A stretch of DNA of 45,825 nucleotides from an uncultured Lachnospiraceae bacterium (GCA_930989745.1 CAKNMY010000011.1:1-45825); one strand, 5' to 3'. Shown: positions 32,578-42,334, counted from the stretch's first letter. The notes: generated by a model from the sequence alone, not told the origin. Made by a program: numbers and translations.

Positions 32578-34281
32578 CGGGATTCCTTCCACATAAACTC
32601 TGAGAACTGTCTCCCCGCTTGAAATATGATATTGAAAGTACGGAAGTACCGTTCTCGGATACAAAACATTGACATTTGCTTCGCAGAATACGGAGCTGCC
32701 TTTCCCGTCTCCTTGCAGTATTCTTAATGAACTTGTTCCTCTCCTGGTTGTGAGCGTAATCTGTTGTTCTGCCGTTTCACATGCTACTTCCTCAGTCTCA
32801 TCCCACGGAAGTGCAAATCCTCCTTCAACTGCTGTTATATCCTCATCCGATATAATTCTGTGCTGCCGGATATGTCCCATCCCGGAAGGAATCAATTCTG
32901 TTTCTACTTTCACACCACGGCATGGACTCCATACAGAGTAAATACCGTTTTCGCGTATGGACACCGAATCGCATCTGCGCCGGATATGATAATATCCGTC
33001 CCGGTAAAAAGCCAGCATATTGTCCGGAGCCATGTGCGCAATACTGCAGTAGGAGCGGGCTACCTGAAATCCAAAGAAACTTGAATAGGCAAATTTCTCA
33101 TACTTCTCTGCATCATGTACAGGATTCCATGCCACAAACTGCCCCGACGCCAAGGCAGTAACATATCCGTCTGGATTTCTCTGTATAATCATTCCCGGAT
33201 GCCTGAGTATCCGCACAGATTCCAGTTTTGGAAGCGGCTCTTCTTCCGCCTGCCAGAATGCATGGTCTTCCGGCAGAGCAAGAATCAGCAGACTTTTGAG
33301 CGCCCAGTACACTCCGTTTGGCGAATTGTAGCCCTCCGACATAATCATGTTAGGATATGCATAACCAATCGTCAGCTTGTCTTCACAGTCCAGAATCGGA
33401 AGAGAGAACCAATACCTGAAATGACGACAGATAATTCCTTTTATTATCCCCCAGGAAAATACCGTCTCCCCGCAGAACGCCAGGGCACTCCAAAAGCTCA
33501 CCTGCGCAAAGCGATATGTCAAAGACCTCCCATACGGCACTGCTTCTCCTCTCGTCCCGAACCAGTAAATGAAGTCTTCCGCAAATAGCCTGGCTCTTTC
33601 CCTGAACTTTCGTGCCCGCTGTCCGTCCTCGCTCTCCATAGCCGCGGCATAAACCAGCCCATAAAAATGCATGGCAAATCCAATATAATAATCTACCTGC
33701 CTGGTCTTTCCATCCGAATACCATCCGTCTTCCAGATAAAATTGATCAATACGCTCCAAGTCTTTTTCTGTCTGCTCGCTGCTGTAGGTTCCCCCTGCTT
33801 TTTTTAGTCCGCAATTGACCAGCACTCTAAAGAATAGCCAGTTATTGTCAGAAATCGTATGCTCATTGATCTGCAGAAGCCATGTATTCAAATTTCTTTT
33901 TTCCCGGGCGCTGAGCGGTTCCCAAACACGTTCCGGAGTAAACAAAAGGGCAAAACCCAAAGGCGCCATCTCAACAAATGCCTGAGAGCCGTCCGGAAAA
34001 TCTCCCCAGTATTCACTGTCCTCCCTGTCGCTTCCATGGCGTATTCCCTCTAAAACACGGACATCCAGCGGAGAGTTGTCTCCTTGCATCCAAAGCGGCA
34101 CAAGCCCCCAAAGAATTCTGGAAAAACCCTCCAGTCCGGTTATTTTAACGCCGTAGTGAGTCCCGGTGTATCCTGTCTGCAGGAAAGCACTGTGATCAGA
34201 ATAGTATTTATCCAGCGGTCTGCATAGATTTTCTAAAAGTTTGACAAAGTCTTCTCTTGTATGAAAAGATAATTTTTCCAT
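32569..34281 (-). CDS. DUF2264 family protein (copy 1)
   Basis: A 570-residue protein. Blocks ITGLEGFSRILWGLVPLW, SEYWGDFPDGSQAFVEMAPLGF, SDNNWLFFRVLVNCGL, DGWYSDGKTRQVDYYIGFAMHFYGLVYA and YWFGTRGEAVPYGRSLTYRFAQ define DUF2264, an (alpha/alpha)-barrel-like family found in uronate-degradation loci; I recall some members being assigned to glycoside hydrolase family 154 (beta-glucuronidase), which needs checking. I start at ATG 34281 because its paralogue at 40554 aligns from there; a frame from 34302 would overlap the upstream gene. No signal peptide. Last gene of the acidic-oligosaccharide operon. Confidence 0.87.
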   Translation of the reverse strand: MEKLSFHTREDFVKLLENLCRPLDKYYSDHSAFLQTGYTGTHYGVKITGLEGFSRILWGLVPLWMQGDNSPLDVRVLEGIRHGSDREDSEYWGDFPDGSQAFVEMAPLGFALLFTPERVWEPLSAREKRNLNTWLLQINEHTISDNNWLFFRVLVNCGLKKAGGTYSSEQTEKDLERIDQFYLEDGWYSDGKTRQVDYYIGFAMHFYGLVYAAAMESEDGQRARKFRERARLFAEDFIYWFGTRGEAVPYGRSLTYRFAQVSFWSALAFCGETVFSWGIIKGIICRHFRYWFSLPILDCEDKLTIGYAYPNMIMSEGYNSPNGVYWALKSLLILALPEDHAFWQAEEEPLPKLESVRILRHPGMIIQRNPDGYVTALASGQFVAWNPVHDAEKYEKFAYSSFFGFQVARSYCSIAHMAPDNMLAFYRDGYYHIRRRCDSVSIRENGIYSVWSPCRGVKVETELIPSGMGHIRQHRIISDEDITAVEGGFALPWDETEEVACETAEQQITLTTRRGTSSLRILQGDGKGSSVFCEANVNVLYPRTVLPYFQYHISSGETVLRVYVEGIPAE

Positions 34282-34286
34282 TTTTC

Positions 34287-35759
34287 TTATTCTCTTTCCC
34301 ATGAACGGTAGACTGTCTCAAAAGCTGTCTGGTTCATCACTTTCAGATTCCTGAACAGCATTTTGGTACGGACCATACACCGGATTGCCAGATGACCCGC
34401 CGACAGTACCGGTCCGTTGTTGCCGAATCCGTTGTCCTCCATATCCAGCATCACCGTGTCATCAATCACGCAGATAATTCTGCCACCTCGCTGCAGCAGC
34501 TTCAGAGTGTGCCATACTTCCCGCTCCAGAGGTTTTTTCATACAATGATATCCCAGAGGGCGGAACCATGGATTTTTCAGTACAACCTGAGAGCAGACAT
34601 CATTTCTGGTATCATTCATCTCACGGAAGAATTCCCAGTGGTAATTTCTCACATCCTCAGAGTGTACGGTACTCATAGCTCCATTCGTGCGAAGCGGATA
34701 TTCCCGCATGAAATCCTCCCGCTGCATGCCGGATGCCTGAAACATCAGCAGGCTCAGTCCTCCTTTTCTGAGGGATTTGAATTCAAATTCTACATATAGA
34801 TCCCCCTCAAAGGACTGATTGGTCCATAAGTACATCTGATCTAAGTCTACTGCCTTATTATCATGTCTTGGAAGATGATCCGGGGTATCAATCAGCAGCC
34901 CTTCGTCTGTAATATGCACAGAGTCTGCGGCTCCCTGCACATAAAAGTGTTTCAGGTCTTCTTCTCTGTTTAACGGCAGTGAAAGCTTCGTTTCCCAGGA
35001 GCTGTCACAAGTCCAGGAAAAAGGGCGTACAGCCTCATCATCATAGGTACGTTTCAGCTCTTCCTGCAGTGCTTCATTCTTTGTCACGCACTCTTCTTCA
35101 AACAATCTCTGCACATCTTCCTCTTTAATCTCTTCCTTAAACAAGGCAACATCAGAAATACACAGTGTAGGATTTCCCAAATACAGAACTTCTCCCGCCT
35201 TCTCCCATTTCATTCCCTGAGTGTAACAGTCGCTGCATCCAATCAGTATTCCATTGAGATAAAGTTTATACCGATTCTCCGGTTTATTCCATGAAAAGAC
35301 AAGCTGATACCACTCTTCCCTATTCAAGCTGCAGTGTCCTGCCGCCACAATCGCTTTCGGCTCCGGTGCATATCCTGTCGGATAGATGTTTCCCTTAAAA
35401 AATTTTGCACACAACTGCGGATACCATCCACAATCCCAGTTTATACAGAATACTGCATCATGAAAATTTCCACGCTCTCTGTTATCAGAAATAATTGCAT
35501 AATTATCGAAAAATGGATTATTCATCCTGAAGTTTTCATACCGCAGTGATGTACAGAGTTCTTCCAGTGTCATAAACCATATGGAAATGCTTCCCTGTGC
35601 TTCATTCAGATTGTGCCTGTGCAGCGCGATATATGAATCCATACGTACGCCGTTCCATCCTGTTCTGCCGTTTTTCTGAATTAGACGGTAATCGCCGTAT
35701 ATTTCCATTTCTCGGCACATCTCCGATTTCTGCGGATAATACATTTGATACTTCTCCAT
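34287..35759 (-). CDS. LamG-like domain plus DUF1961 (YesU-like) protein
   Basis: A 490-residue cytoplasmic protein of two concanavalin-like halves. Residues about 30-215 look like a LamG/ConA lectin module (GSISIWFMTLEEL, EEWYQLVFSWNKPENRYKLYLNGILIG). Residues about 255-480 look like DUF1961, represented by YesU of the B. subtilis rhamnogalacturonan locus (DLYVEFEFKSLRKGGLSLLMF, HSEDVRNYHWEFFREMNDTR, EVWHTLKLLQRGGRIICVID). Either half could bind sugar; no catalytic residues are identifiable. The ribosome site is weak (GGTAAAG), and the gene follows GH88 by 9 bases, so coupling is likely. Confidence 0.75.
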   Translation of the reverse strand: MEKYQMYYPQKSEMCREMEIYGDYRLIQKNGRTGWNGVRMDSYIALHRHNLNEAQGSISIWFMTLEELCTSLRYENFRMNNPFFDNYAIISDNRERGNFHDAVFCINWDCGWYPQLCAKFFKGNIYPTGYAPEPKAIVAAGHCSLNREEWYQLVFSWNKPENRYKLYLNGILIGCSDCYTQGMKWEKAGEVLYLGNPTLCISDVALFKEEIKEEDVQRLFEEECVTKNEALQEELKRTYDDEAVRPFSWTCDSSWETKLSLPLNREEDLKHFYVQGAADSVHITDEGLLIDTPDHLPRHDNKAVDLDQMYLWTNQSFEGDLYVEFEFKSLRKGGLSLLMFQASGMQREDFMREYPLRTNGAMSTVHSEDVRNYHWEFFREMNDTRNDVCSQVVLKNPWFRPLGYHCMKKPLEREVWHTLKLLQRGGRIICVIDDTVMLDMEDNGFGNNGPVLSAGHLAIRCMVRTKMLFRNLKVMNQTAFETVYRSWERE

Positions 35760-35768
35760 TTTTTATCT

Positions 35769-36911
35769 TTACCAAATAAAACAGTCTTTTCCCAGAATCC
35801 TCAGAACCGCTTCCACTAAAAAGTAATCGCCATAGATTATAGGACGATGAACCTTTCCGCTGTAGGAGACGCTTCCATACCCCAGTACCGCATCTGTATC
35901 AGGATTCCAGTCACAGTATTGCTCCATTGCCTCCAGGATACGAAAAGCGCTTTTCTCATAGAGAGAAGCCTCATATTCTGGCACCTGACGGCTAAGCTCC
36001 AGAAGTCCGCATGCCGCGATGACGCCAGCTGTTGTGTCAATGCGCTCCGGCTCTTTCGGTGCGCGGAAGTCCAGCAGCGGAACGTATTCATGTACAGCGG
36101 CATTTGCTATAAAATAGTGCGCGGACTGTTTTGCTGCATTCAGATAACGCCTTTCCCCAGTATGTACATAAGACAGCGTCATTCCATAGAGCGCCCAACT
36201 CTGGCCGCGCGACCAGGAAGAACCCACGCTGTAGCCCTGTCCACCCGGATTTCCCACGAATTCCCATGTCTTTGGGTCAAACTCCGCAATATGGCTGCAC
36301 GATCCATCCTCTCTCAGCAGGCACCGGAGAGCTGTATCCGCATGTTCTTTTGCAATATCTGCAAAACGGCTGTCATCAGTCATCTGAGAAGCCCAGTAGA
36401 GCAGCGGCAGATTCATCAGGCAGTCGATGATCATAAGCCCTCTGGTATCGAGCGACGGATCGCACTCCGGATTCCATGCTCGGATAAAATGCCCTCTGAT
36501 ATTGTATCTTCCTGCCAGCACTGAGGCGGCGTGAAGCCCGCGGTTTTTTGCTTTTTTACTGCCGGTCAGACGATAGTCCGCCACAGCGCTGGGCAGCCAC
36601 ATAAATCCGACATCGTGATGCAGTCCCCAGAATTCCTGAAGCGCCAGGTCCAGTTTTTCTTCCTGTTCCCGCGCCCACTTTCTATAGTTATCTTCTCCTG
36701 TAGCTTGATACATCTGCCACAGTACGCCTGCCCAGAATCCATTGGTCCACCAGAAAATATCTTTGCTACCCATATCCGGATATTTTCCGTCACTTCCGGC
36801 ATCTCCCGGAATCATTCCTCCGATTCGTCCAGCTACGGTGTGCAACTTTTTCTGAAGTTTTTCCCATATCTCCTCTGCCCAGATTTTATCTTTTTGATCC
36901 AGTTGGCTCAT
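35769..36911 (-). CDS. GH88 unsaturated glucuronyl hydrolase
   Basis: A 380-residue (alpha/alpha)6-barrel enzyme that removes the 4,5-unsaturated uronic acid left at the non-reducing end by polysaccharide lyases. Both catalytic aspartates of UGL are visible: Asp100 in HHDVGFMWL and Asp163 in IIDCLMNLPLLYWAS. SSWSRGQSWALYGM is also diagnostic. No signal peptide, so it works on imported lyase products. Its presence is the strongest evidence that the operon handles lyase-generated uronate oligosaccharides. AGAGGGATAAG precedes the ATG. Confidence 0.93.
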   Translation of the reverse strand: MSQLDQKDKIWAEEIWEKLQKKLHTVAGRIGGMIPGDAGSDGKYPDMGSKDIFWWTNGFWAGVLWQMYQATGEDNYRKWAREQEEKLDLALQEFWGLHHDVGFMWLPSAVADYRLTGSKKAKNRGLHAASVLAGRYNIRGHFIRAWNPECDPSLDTRGLMIIDCLMNLPLLYWASQMTDDSRFADIAKEHADTALRCLLREDGSCSHIAEFDPKTWEFVGNPGGQGYSVGSSWSRGQSWALYGMTLSYVHTGERRYLNAAKQSAHYFIANAAVHEYVPLLDFRAPKEPERIDTTAGVIAACGLLELSRQVPEYEASLYEKSAFRILEAMEQYCDWNPDTDAVLGYGSVSYSGKVHRPIIYGDYFLVEAVLRILGKDCFIW

Positions 36912-36948
36912 TTTCTTATCCCTCTCTTTTCTCTGCCTTTCTTACGGC

Positions 36949-39900
36949 TTATGTTCTCTCCAATATCAGATCCGACTGCTGTACGGTAATGTCTCCGGAA
37001 ATTTCTCCCGTATAGGAAGAATCCTCCGTAATATTTCCAACGGCTTTAAAGCTGCAGCTTCTTCCATCATCACAGCGCACAAGCTGAGATTTGGTTTTTC
37101 CTCTCAGATAATTGCCAGATATCAGAATCCTAGTATCCGGATAATTGCCCTCCTGCCCGGGCAGACATTCCAGCTCAATACCTCCCTCTGTCAGAGAAGA
37201 GTTCAGAATTCTCACCGCATCGACAGGTGTGATGCTCCGCACAAGACAGTCTACTTTATTTTCCACAGTCAGATTTTCGAACACAATATTTTCCTGTACC
37301 GGCATCTCAGAGCCGGGATATACGCTTCTTGAATACTGATCATGATCAAAATGAATCGACAGCGCCTTGTCTCTTTGTTTCTGCAGATGAATATCTTTAA
37401 AATGAATGTTTCGGCAGCCACAGTTATATACTACATCTTCCTGCGCCATTACCCAGTGAATGCCATCCAGAGTACGCATTCCCTCTGTATGAGATGGGGC
37501 AGTCATGGATCTGTATATTTTTCCATCCGGTTTCTGGAACGCACGGTAGAGCCTTCCGTTGCTGACCACAGTATCAGAATTCTGGATTTCCATTCCCTCA
37601 TGCCAGTCGCACCAGCTTCCTGCCAGGATTCTGCAGAAATATCCCGTAGTCTCTTTATCTGCCAGATCGTAGCAGTCTTCGATCAGTCCATCCTCGATCC
37701 ATCCCATCTGAGGATTAGCCACAGCATAGTCATGAGCATTGAGCGCGATGGGATCGTCAAATGTGCGAAACAGTCCTCTTCGGATCACGAATCTTTTTCC
37801 TGTCCCCAGATGAACTGCGTCCTTTCTTCCTTCAATGCGCACCCGCTCTATGACCAGATCCTCAAATGTGCAGACATGGATTCCAAAGCTCAGAGGCGGC
37901 AGATCCGTACTTACAAAATCGCAGATCCTCAGATGCTTTACCCGGAAGAAGGAGAGCTCTCCCGTAAGTCCGTACACCGCGGCATGATGTCTCGCCTCCA
38001 CGCCGTTCGTCTCAAGATGCATTCCCTCTATTGTAATATCAGTATCCCATTCTCCGGTAAACGCTCCCCGGTTAATCATCGCAAAGGAACCCACGGAGGA
38101 GGCGCTTCTTCTCAGCACTACCCCTGCGCCACAGATCAGATGCGTATGGCTCTTGATCTGCAGCGTGTCTTCGATCTCATAAATGCCCGGTTCCTCGATC
38201 CGTATCGTTCCACCACAATCTAAAAGTGACTGCAGCGCCATTGTATTGTCACGGCAGCTGTTTTTAGGAGATAACTTTTTCTTAGACCATCTCAGACAGG
38301 TGTGTATTTCGTGATTTCTGCCCTGTTCCGTACAGATGCGCAGAATATGCACTGGTTTTCCTTCAAAGTTTGTCATCCCCTCCTCGGTTTCAAAGCGCCA
38401 GTTCCCCGTATATTCCACGGACAGATTCAGCCTTCCGGAATCCGCCGTATTGCCCTGCATTCTCCACGGCTCAAAGGACAGGAATGTGATGTTCAGCTCT
38501 TCTTCTTCCGGAAATTCCCAGGTATCCCAAAGGTTCAGTTCGTTATCTTTTAAGGTGCCGCATCGTACCCCTCTGATATTCTCTCCGTAAAGTCTTCCCG
38601 TCTCCACACGAAATCGGCAACCCCTTTCATCGGCCTGATTTACTGCCAGTCCAGCCTGGGGCGTATCCATATCTTCCAGACGCAGTTCCTCTGTAATCGG
38701 GAATGCCGCCATTGCTGCCGCATTTCTTCCGCGCACGCTTTCCACTGTCATCTCCATATTTGCTGGACACGCCAGATTGTGGTATTCTTTCTTTTCCATC
38801 AGAATACATCTGGGATTTGCGTAACTGGTAGTTCCCAGCTCCGGAAGCAGCATATCTCCGTCCGCCTCCAGGACGATTCCTCCCCTGTCCTCATGGAAAT
38901 GCCCTGTCATGGGATTTCGCTCCGCAGTTATCAGCAGCTTTACATTTCCTCTCCGGTATGCCGCCAGTCCTCCCTGCGGAAATACCACAGAAGATTGATA
39001 CGGTCTTGTGTAGGGCTGAAGATCGATCTTATCTCTGTAATACAGATAGAACAGAAAATCAAAAGCATTTTGCGTATCTTCAATTCCCTCTCCGGCAAAC
39101 CTGGCAGTCAGATAACTGTTTCCTTCCGGGAAGTCACATACCATGGTCATAAATACTAAGAGCAGCGTTGAGCAAGGCACTCCTCCTCCGCAGTTTACAG
39201 GAATCCGCCTGCCGATCCGGTCTCCTGCACACATAAGCGCCTCCAGGTATTTCCCTGCTTTCCTAAATCTCTGCGGGACCACTTCTGCGGCACTGCACCC
39301 TTTATATAGAGCATACATATGCCACAGCACGATAGAGGTGCTGAAAGAATACTCAAAATAATCCCCCCCTTCTGCACAGTGTCCATCTTCTGACAGATAG
39401 TTTTCTACCAAACAGGTGTGGTGAGCATAGGCCTCCTCCAGATACTCTTCAAATCCCCCCTTCAGGTTCTGCAGCAGAGCTGCTCCCAGCGCAACGCCCC
39501 GGCAGCCCACAACGCCCTGATTCATATAGTTGCGGTAACCAGGTTCCATGCATTTGCTGCGCACAAATTTCCAGACTGCCTCCGCTTTTTCCGCGATCAT
39601 CATCCACGCCTGGTCCGTAAATACCCCCTTCAGAAATCCACAGGACAGCACCAGCTCTGTAAGCAGATGTTCCTCTGTAAAACATACATGGTGAAAATCT
39701 GATGCTTCCCATTCACATACCGGTCCCTCGAACCACTTCATCTGAAGCATCGCGAGAATCAGTTGCGCTGCTCTGCGGCTGTAATTCTCTCTCTCCAACA
39801 GCCATCCCGCGATAGCAAGATTCAGAATAGGTCCTTCCAGCAGAGGTCTGTTCCTGTCTTTTTTCCGCACAAACCGGTACATATGGGGTGCCACAGGAAC

Positions 39901-40557
39901 ATATTCTCCTAGTACGTCCTCCGGATGAATTTTCATCGCCTCTTCGGCTCTCTCCTCAAAAAACTTTCTGGCTTTCTGTTCCGCACGCACGCTGTCCTTC
40001 AGCTTCCCGCCTTCTTCTACAGGAAAGACCAGATTTTCCTTCAGCTCTCCTGGAACCGAAATCAGAAGCCTGTCCATCTTTTCTTCCTCCCACACAGGGC
40101 GTCTCTTTTCAAGAATCGGCAGACGTTTGGCACATGCAGTCCCCATCCAGCTTAAAAGTACTACGTTTTTATCAGCCTTGGAATCCATCTGAAGACGAAC
40201 CTCTGTGAGCACTCCCTGCGCGCCCTTTTTCAGAGGCGCGCTGATATCCAGAGGCGCTTCCTCTCCCTCAAGACCACAGAACAAAGTCTGTTCTTTTCCG
40301 TCAACCACTGCTTTTCCGGAAAGGCGCGCTCCCGGCGGCACGCTCAGAAAACATTCAAATATATCATACTCCTCCAGGGCTACTTCCCCCTGCCATAGAA
40401 TCTCAAAATGATTTCCTCCCTGGAAGGACAGCCCATCCCACTGGCGTTCTTTTCTGGCACCCATGACTGATATTTCTTCATCTTTACACAAATGTCTGTC
40501 AAACGCAGGGAAAAAAATTCCCTCCGCCTCGCTAAATGGCGTTATGTTTCTGATCAC
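36949..40557 (-). CDS. Heparinase II/III-like lyase fused to a right-handed beta-helix (GH28-like) domain
   Basis: A single 1202-residue frame starting at GTG 40557, overlapping the upstream DUF2264 stop (GTGA). Residues about 150-740 resemble heparinase II/III enzymes: helical toroid with MNQGVVGCRGVALGAALL and HCAEGGDYFEYSFSTSI (about 400), then the beta domain with PMTGHFHEDRGGIVLEADGD (about 552) and LLPELGTTSYANP. Residues about 770-1202 form a beta-helix with GH28-like KDAVHLGTGKR and FDDPIALNAHD (about 915-935), interrupted by a small W-rich module near 995-1040. No signal peptide. Residues 1-150 are beta-rich and unassigned. The product would combine lyase and hydrolase-like or binding functions on the same acidic oligosaccharide (inference). 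Confidence 0.8.
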   Translation of the reverse strand: MIRNITPFSEAEGIFFPAFDRHLCKDEEISVMGARKERQWDGLSFQGGNHFEILWQGEVALEEYDIFECFLSVPPGARLSGKAVVDGKEQTLFCGLEGEEAPLDISAPLKKGAQGVLTEVRLQMDSKADKNVVLLSWMGTACAKRLPILEKRRPVWEEEKMDRLLISVPGELKENLVFPVEEGGKLKDSVRAEQKARKFFEERAEEAMKIHPEDVLGEYVPVAPHMYRFVRKKDRNRPLLEGPILNLAIAGWLLERENYSRRAAQLILAMLQMKWFEGPVCEWEASDFHHVCFTEEHLLTELVLSCGFLKGVFTDQAWMMIAEKAEAVWKFVRSKCMEPGYRNYMNQGVVGCRGVALGAALLQNLKGGFEEYLEEAYAHHTCLVENYLSEDGHCAEGGDYFEYSFSTSIVLWHMYALYKGCSAAEVVPQRFRKAGKYLEALMCAGDRIGRRIPVNCGGGVPCSTLLLVFMTMVCDFPEGNSYLTARFAGEGIEDTQNAFDFLFYLYYRDKIDLQPYTRPYQSSVVFPQGGLAAYRRGNVKLLITAERNPMTGHFHEDRGGIVLEADGDMLLPELGTTSYANPRCILMEKKEYHNLACPANMEMTVESVRGRNAAAMAAFPITEELRLEDMDTPQAGLAVNQADERGCRFRVETGRLYGENIRGVRCGTLKDNELNLWDTWEFPEEEELNITFLSFEPWRMQGNTADSGRLNLSVEYTGNWRFETEEGMTNFEGKPVHILRICTEQGRNHEIHTCLRWSKKKLSPKNSCRDNTMALQSLLDCGGTIRIEEPGIYEIEDTLQIKSHTHLICGAGVVLRRSASSVGSFAMINRGAFTGEWDTDITIEGMHLETNGVEARHHAAVYGLTGELSFFRVKHLRICDFVSTDLPPLSFGIHVCTFEDLVIERVRIEGRKDAVHLGTGKRFVIRRGLFRTFDDPIALNAHDYAVANPQMGWIEDGLIEDCYDLADKETTGYFCRILAGSWCDWHEGMEIQNSDTVVSNGRLYRAFQKPDGKIYRSMTAPSHTEGMRTLDGIHWVMAQEDVVYNCGCRNIHFKDIHLQKQRDKALSIHFDHDQYSRSVYPGSEMPVQENIVFENLTVENKVDCLVRSITPVDAVRILNSSLTEGGIELECLPGQEGNYPDTRILISGNYLRGKTKSQLVRCDDGRSCSFKAVGNITEDSSYTGEISGDITVQQSDLILERT

Positions 40558-42263
40558 TTTCCCGGTACCCCCTCTACATAAACAGTGATTTCCGTCACTC
40601 CCGCCGGTATCTGATAGATCAGATACGGCAATATCGTCCGGCTGTGCATCAGGTTTACATTGGCCTCACAGAAGACGCATACCCCTTCTGCCGTTCCCTG
40701 GCGCAGTTCTATCCTGCTGCTTCCCGCGCTTCCAGATACGGCGGCTCTTCCTTGCGCGCAGTCCTGGTACAGTTCTTTCTGCTCCGTCCACGGCAGCGGA
40801 AATCCTCCTTCCACCGCTGTGTATGATCTGTCTGAACGAATGACATGTCTCCGTATATGACCTATCCCTTCCGGCTGAAGTACAGTCTCTACTTCCACCC
40901 CTTCCATGGGGCTCCATTTTGACCAGATGCTGTCTTGTGTACAGCGCACTTCTATACATTTTCTTCTTATGAAATAGTATCCGTCTCTCAGAAATGCAAG
41001 CATATTGTCAGGCGCTGCCTGGCTGATACCGCGTGCGGAACGCGGAACCTGGAAGCCGAAATAGCTGGAGTAAGCAAATTTCTCATATTTTTCTGCAGTA
41101 TGTACCGGTTCCCATTCTGCATACTGACCTGATGTCAGAGCTGTCACATATCCGTCTTTTTCTCTCTGGATAATCATTCCGGCATGAGGCAGCACTTTCA
41201 CAGCCTCGAGTCTGGGAAGCGGCAGCTCTTCAGCCTGCCAGAACGGGTGCTCCTCGGGCAGGGCCAGCACCGCAAAAGATTTCAATGCCCAATATGGAGA
41301 CTGTGAAGAATTGTATCCCTCACACATATGCAGATTGGGATACCTGTATCCAAGGGTCAGTTTACCCTCTGCGTCAAAAATAGGCTGTGAGAACCACCAC
41401 CGCATATGGCGGTTTAAAATTCCCTTGATCACGCCCCACGGAAGCGCTTCTGTGCCTGAAAATGCCAGAGCCGACCAGAAACATCCCTGCGCAAAGCGGT
41501 AGGTAAGGCTTCTGCCGTATGGAAGCGCCTCTCCACGATCTCCAAACCAGTAAATAAAGCTTCGGGCAAACTCTGCAGCGCGCTCTCTGTAGATCCGGCT
41601 GCGTTCGGGATCTTTTTTCTCCATAAGTCCCGCGTACAGCAGTCCGTAAAAGTGCATGGCAAACGCAATGTAATAATCTCTCTGCTTTGTCAGTCCATCA
41701 CTGTACCACCCGTCTCCCAGATAAAAATCATCCACTCTGTTCAGGTCTGCTTCCAGCTGCGGTAAGCTGTATTCCCCTCCTACGTTTCTCAGTCCGCAGT
41801 TCACAAGCACACGGAAAAACAGCCAGTTGTTATCTGAAATCTTATGAGTGTTGATCTGAAGCAGCCAGTCCTGAAAATTCTTCTTTTCCTGCTCGCTCAG
41901 CGGTTTCCACACCTTGTCTGGTGTCATCAGCAGTCCGTACGCAAGAGATGCCATTTCCACATATGCCTGTTCCCCATCTCCGTAATCTCCCCAGTATTCC
42001 GGATGATTCCTGTCAGTGCCGTGGGCAATTCCCTCTAAAATTATCTCATCAAGCGGACTGTTCGTACCACCTGCCCAGAGAGGTACAAGTCCCCACAAAA
42101 GGCGTCCGAACCCTTCCAATCCCGCTGTACGTGCTCCGTAATGAGCTGCATTCTGCCCAATGAGCATCAGGGCTCTCCCTGGAGAATAATACTTTTTCAG
42201 AGGCTGCATGAGGTTGAACATCGCTTTCTCATAATCTTTTCTGTTTCTAAAATCCTTCTTCAT
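40554..42263 (-). CDS. DUF2264 family protein (copy 2)
   Basis: A 569-residue paralogue of the gene at 32569, with the same blocks (TAGLEGFGRLLWGLVPLW, EYWGDYGDGEQAYVEMASLAY, ISDNNWLFFRVLVNCGL, FGDRGEALPYGRSLTYRFAQ). The two are clearly homologous along their length but differ at many positions, so this is an old duplication and likely a difference in substrate. AGGAGGAAAC lies before the ATG. It is the first enzyme gene after the transporter, separated from the binding-protein gene by a strong hairpin, and its stop overlaps the start of the lyase fusion. Confidence 0.88.
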   Translation of the reverse strand: MKKDFRNRKDYEKAMFNLMQPLKKYYSPGRALMLIGQNAAHYGARTAGLEGFGRLLWGLVPLWAGGTNSPLDEIILEGIAHGTDRNHPEYWGDYGDGEQAYVEMASLAYGLLMTPDKVWKPLSEQEKKNFQDWLLQINTHKISDNNWLFFRVLVNCGLRNVGGEYSLPQLEADLNRVDDFYLGDGWYSDGLTKQRDYYIAFAMHFYGLLYAGLMEKKDPERSRIYRERAAEFARSFIYWFGDRGEALPYGRSLTYRFAQGCFWSALAFSGTEALPWGVIKGILNRHMRWWFSQPIFDAEGKLTLGYRYPNLHMCEGYNSSQSPYWALKSFAVLALPEEHPFWQAEELPLPRLEAVKVLPHAGMIIQREKDGYVTALTSGQYAEWEPVHTAEKYEKFAYSSYFGFQVPRSARGISQAAPDNMLAFLRDGYYFIRRKCIEVRCTQDSIWSKWSPMEGVEVETVLQPEGIGHIRRHVIRSDRSYTAVEGGFPLPWTEQKELYQDCAQGRAAVSGSAGSSRIELRQGTAEGVCVFCEANVNLMHSRTILPYLIYQIPAGVTEITVYVEGVPGK

Positions 42264-42294
42264 AGTACCTGTTTCCTCCTGATATATTTAAGCA

Positions 42295-42334
42295 GGGCGG
42301 CGCCATTTTAAGTTCTCCCAAAATGGCGCCGCCC
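42295..42334 (-). other. Strong intercistronic hairpin after the sugar-binding-protein gene
   Basis: A perfect 15-bp inverted repeat (GGGCGGCGCCATTTT / AAAATGGCGCCGCCC) with a 10-base loop, 18 bases after the binding-protein stop. No T run follows on the minus strand. Probably protects the binding-protein mRNA from 3' decay and sets its level above the enzymes, as with the hairpin after livJ. Confidence 0.65.
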
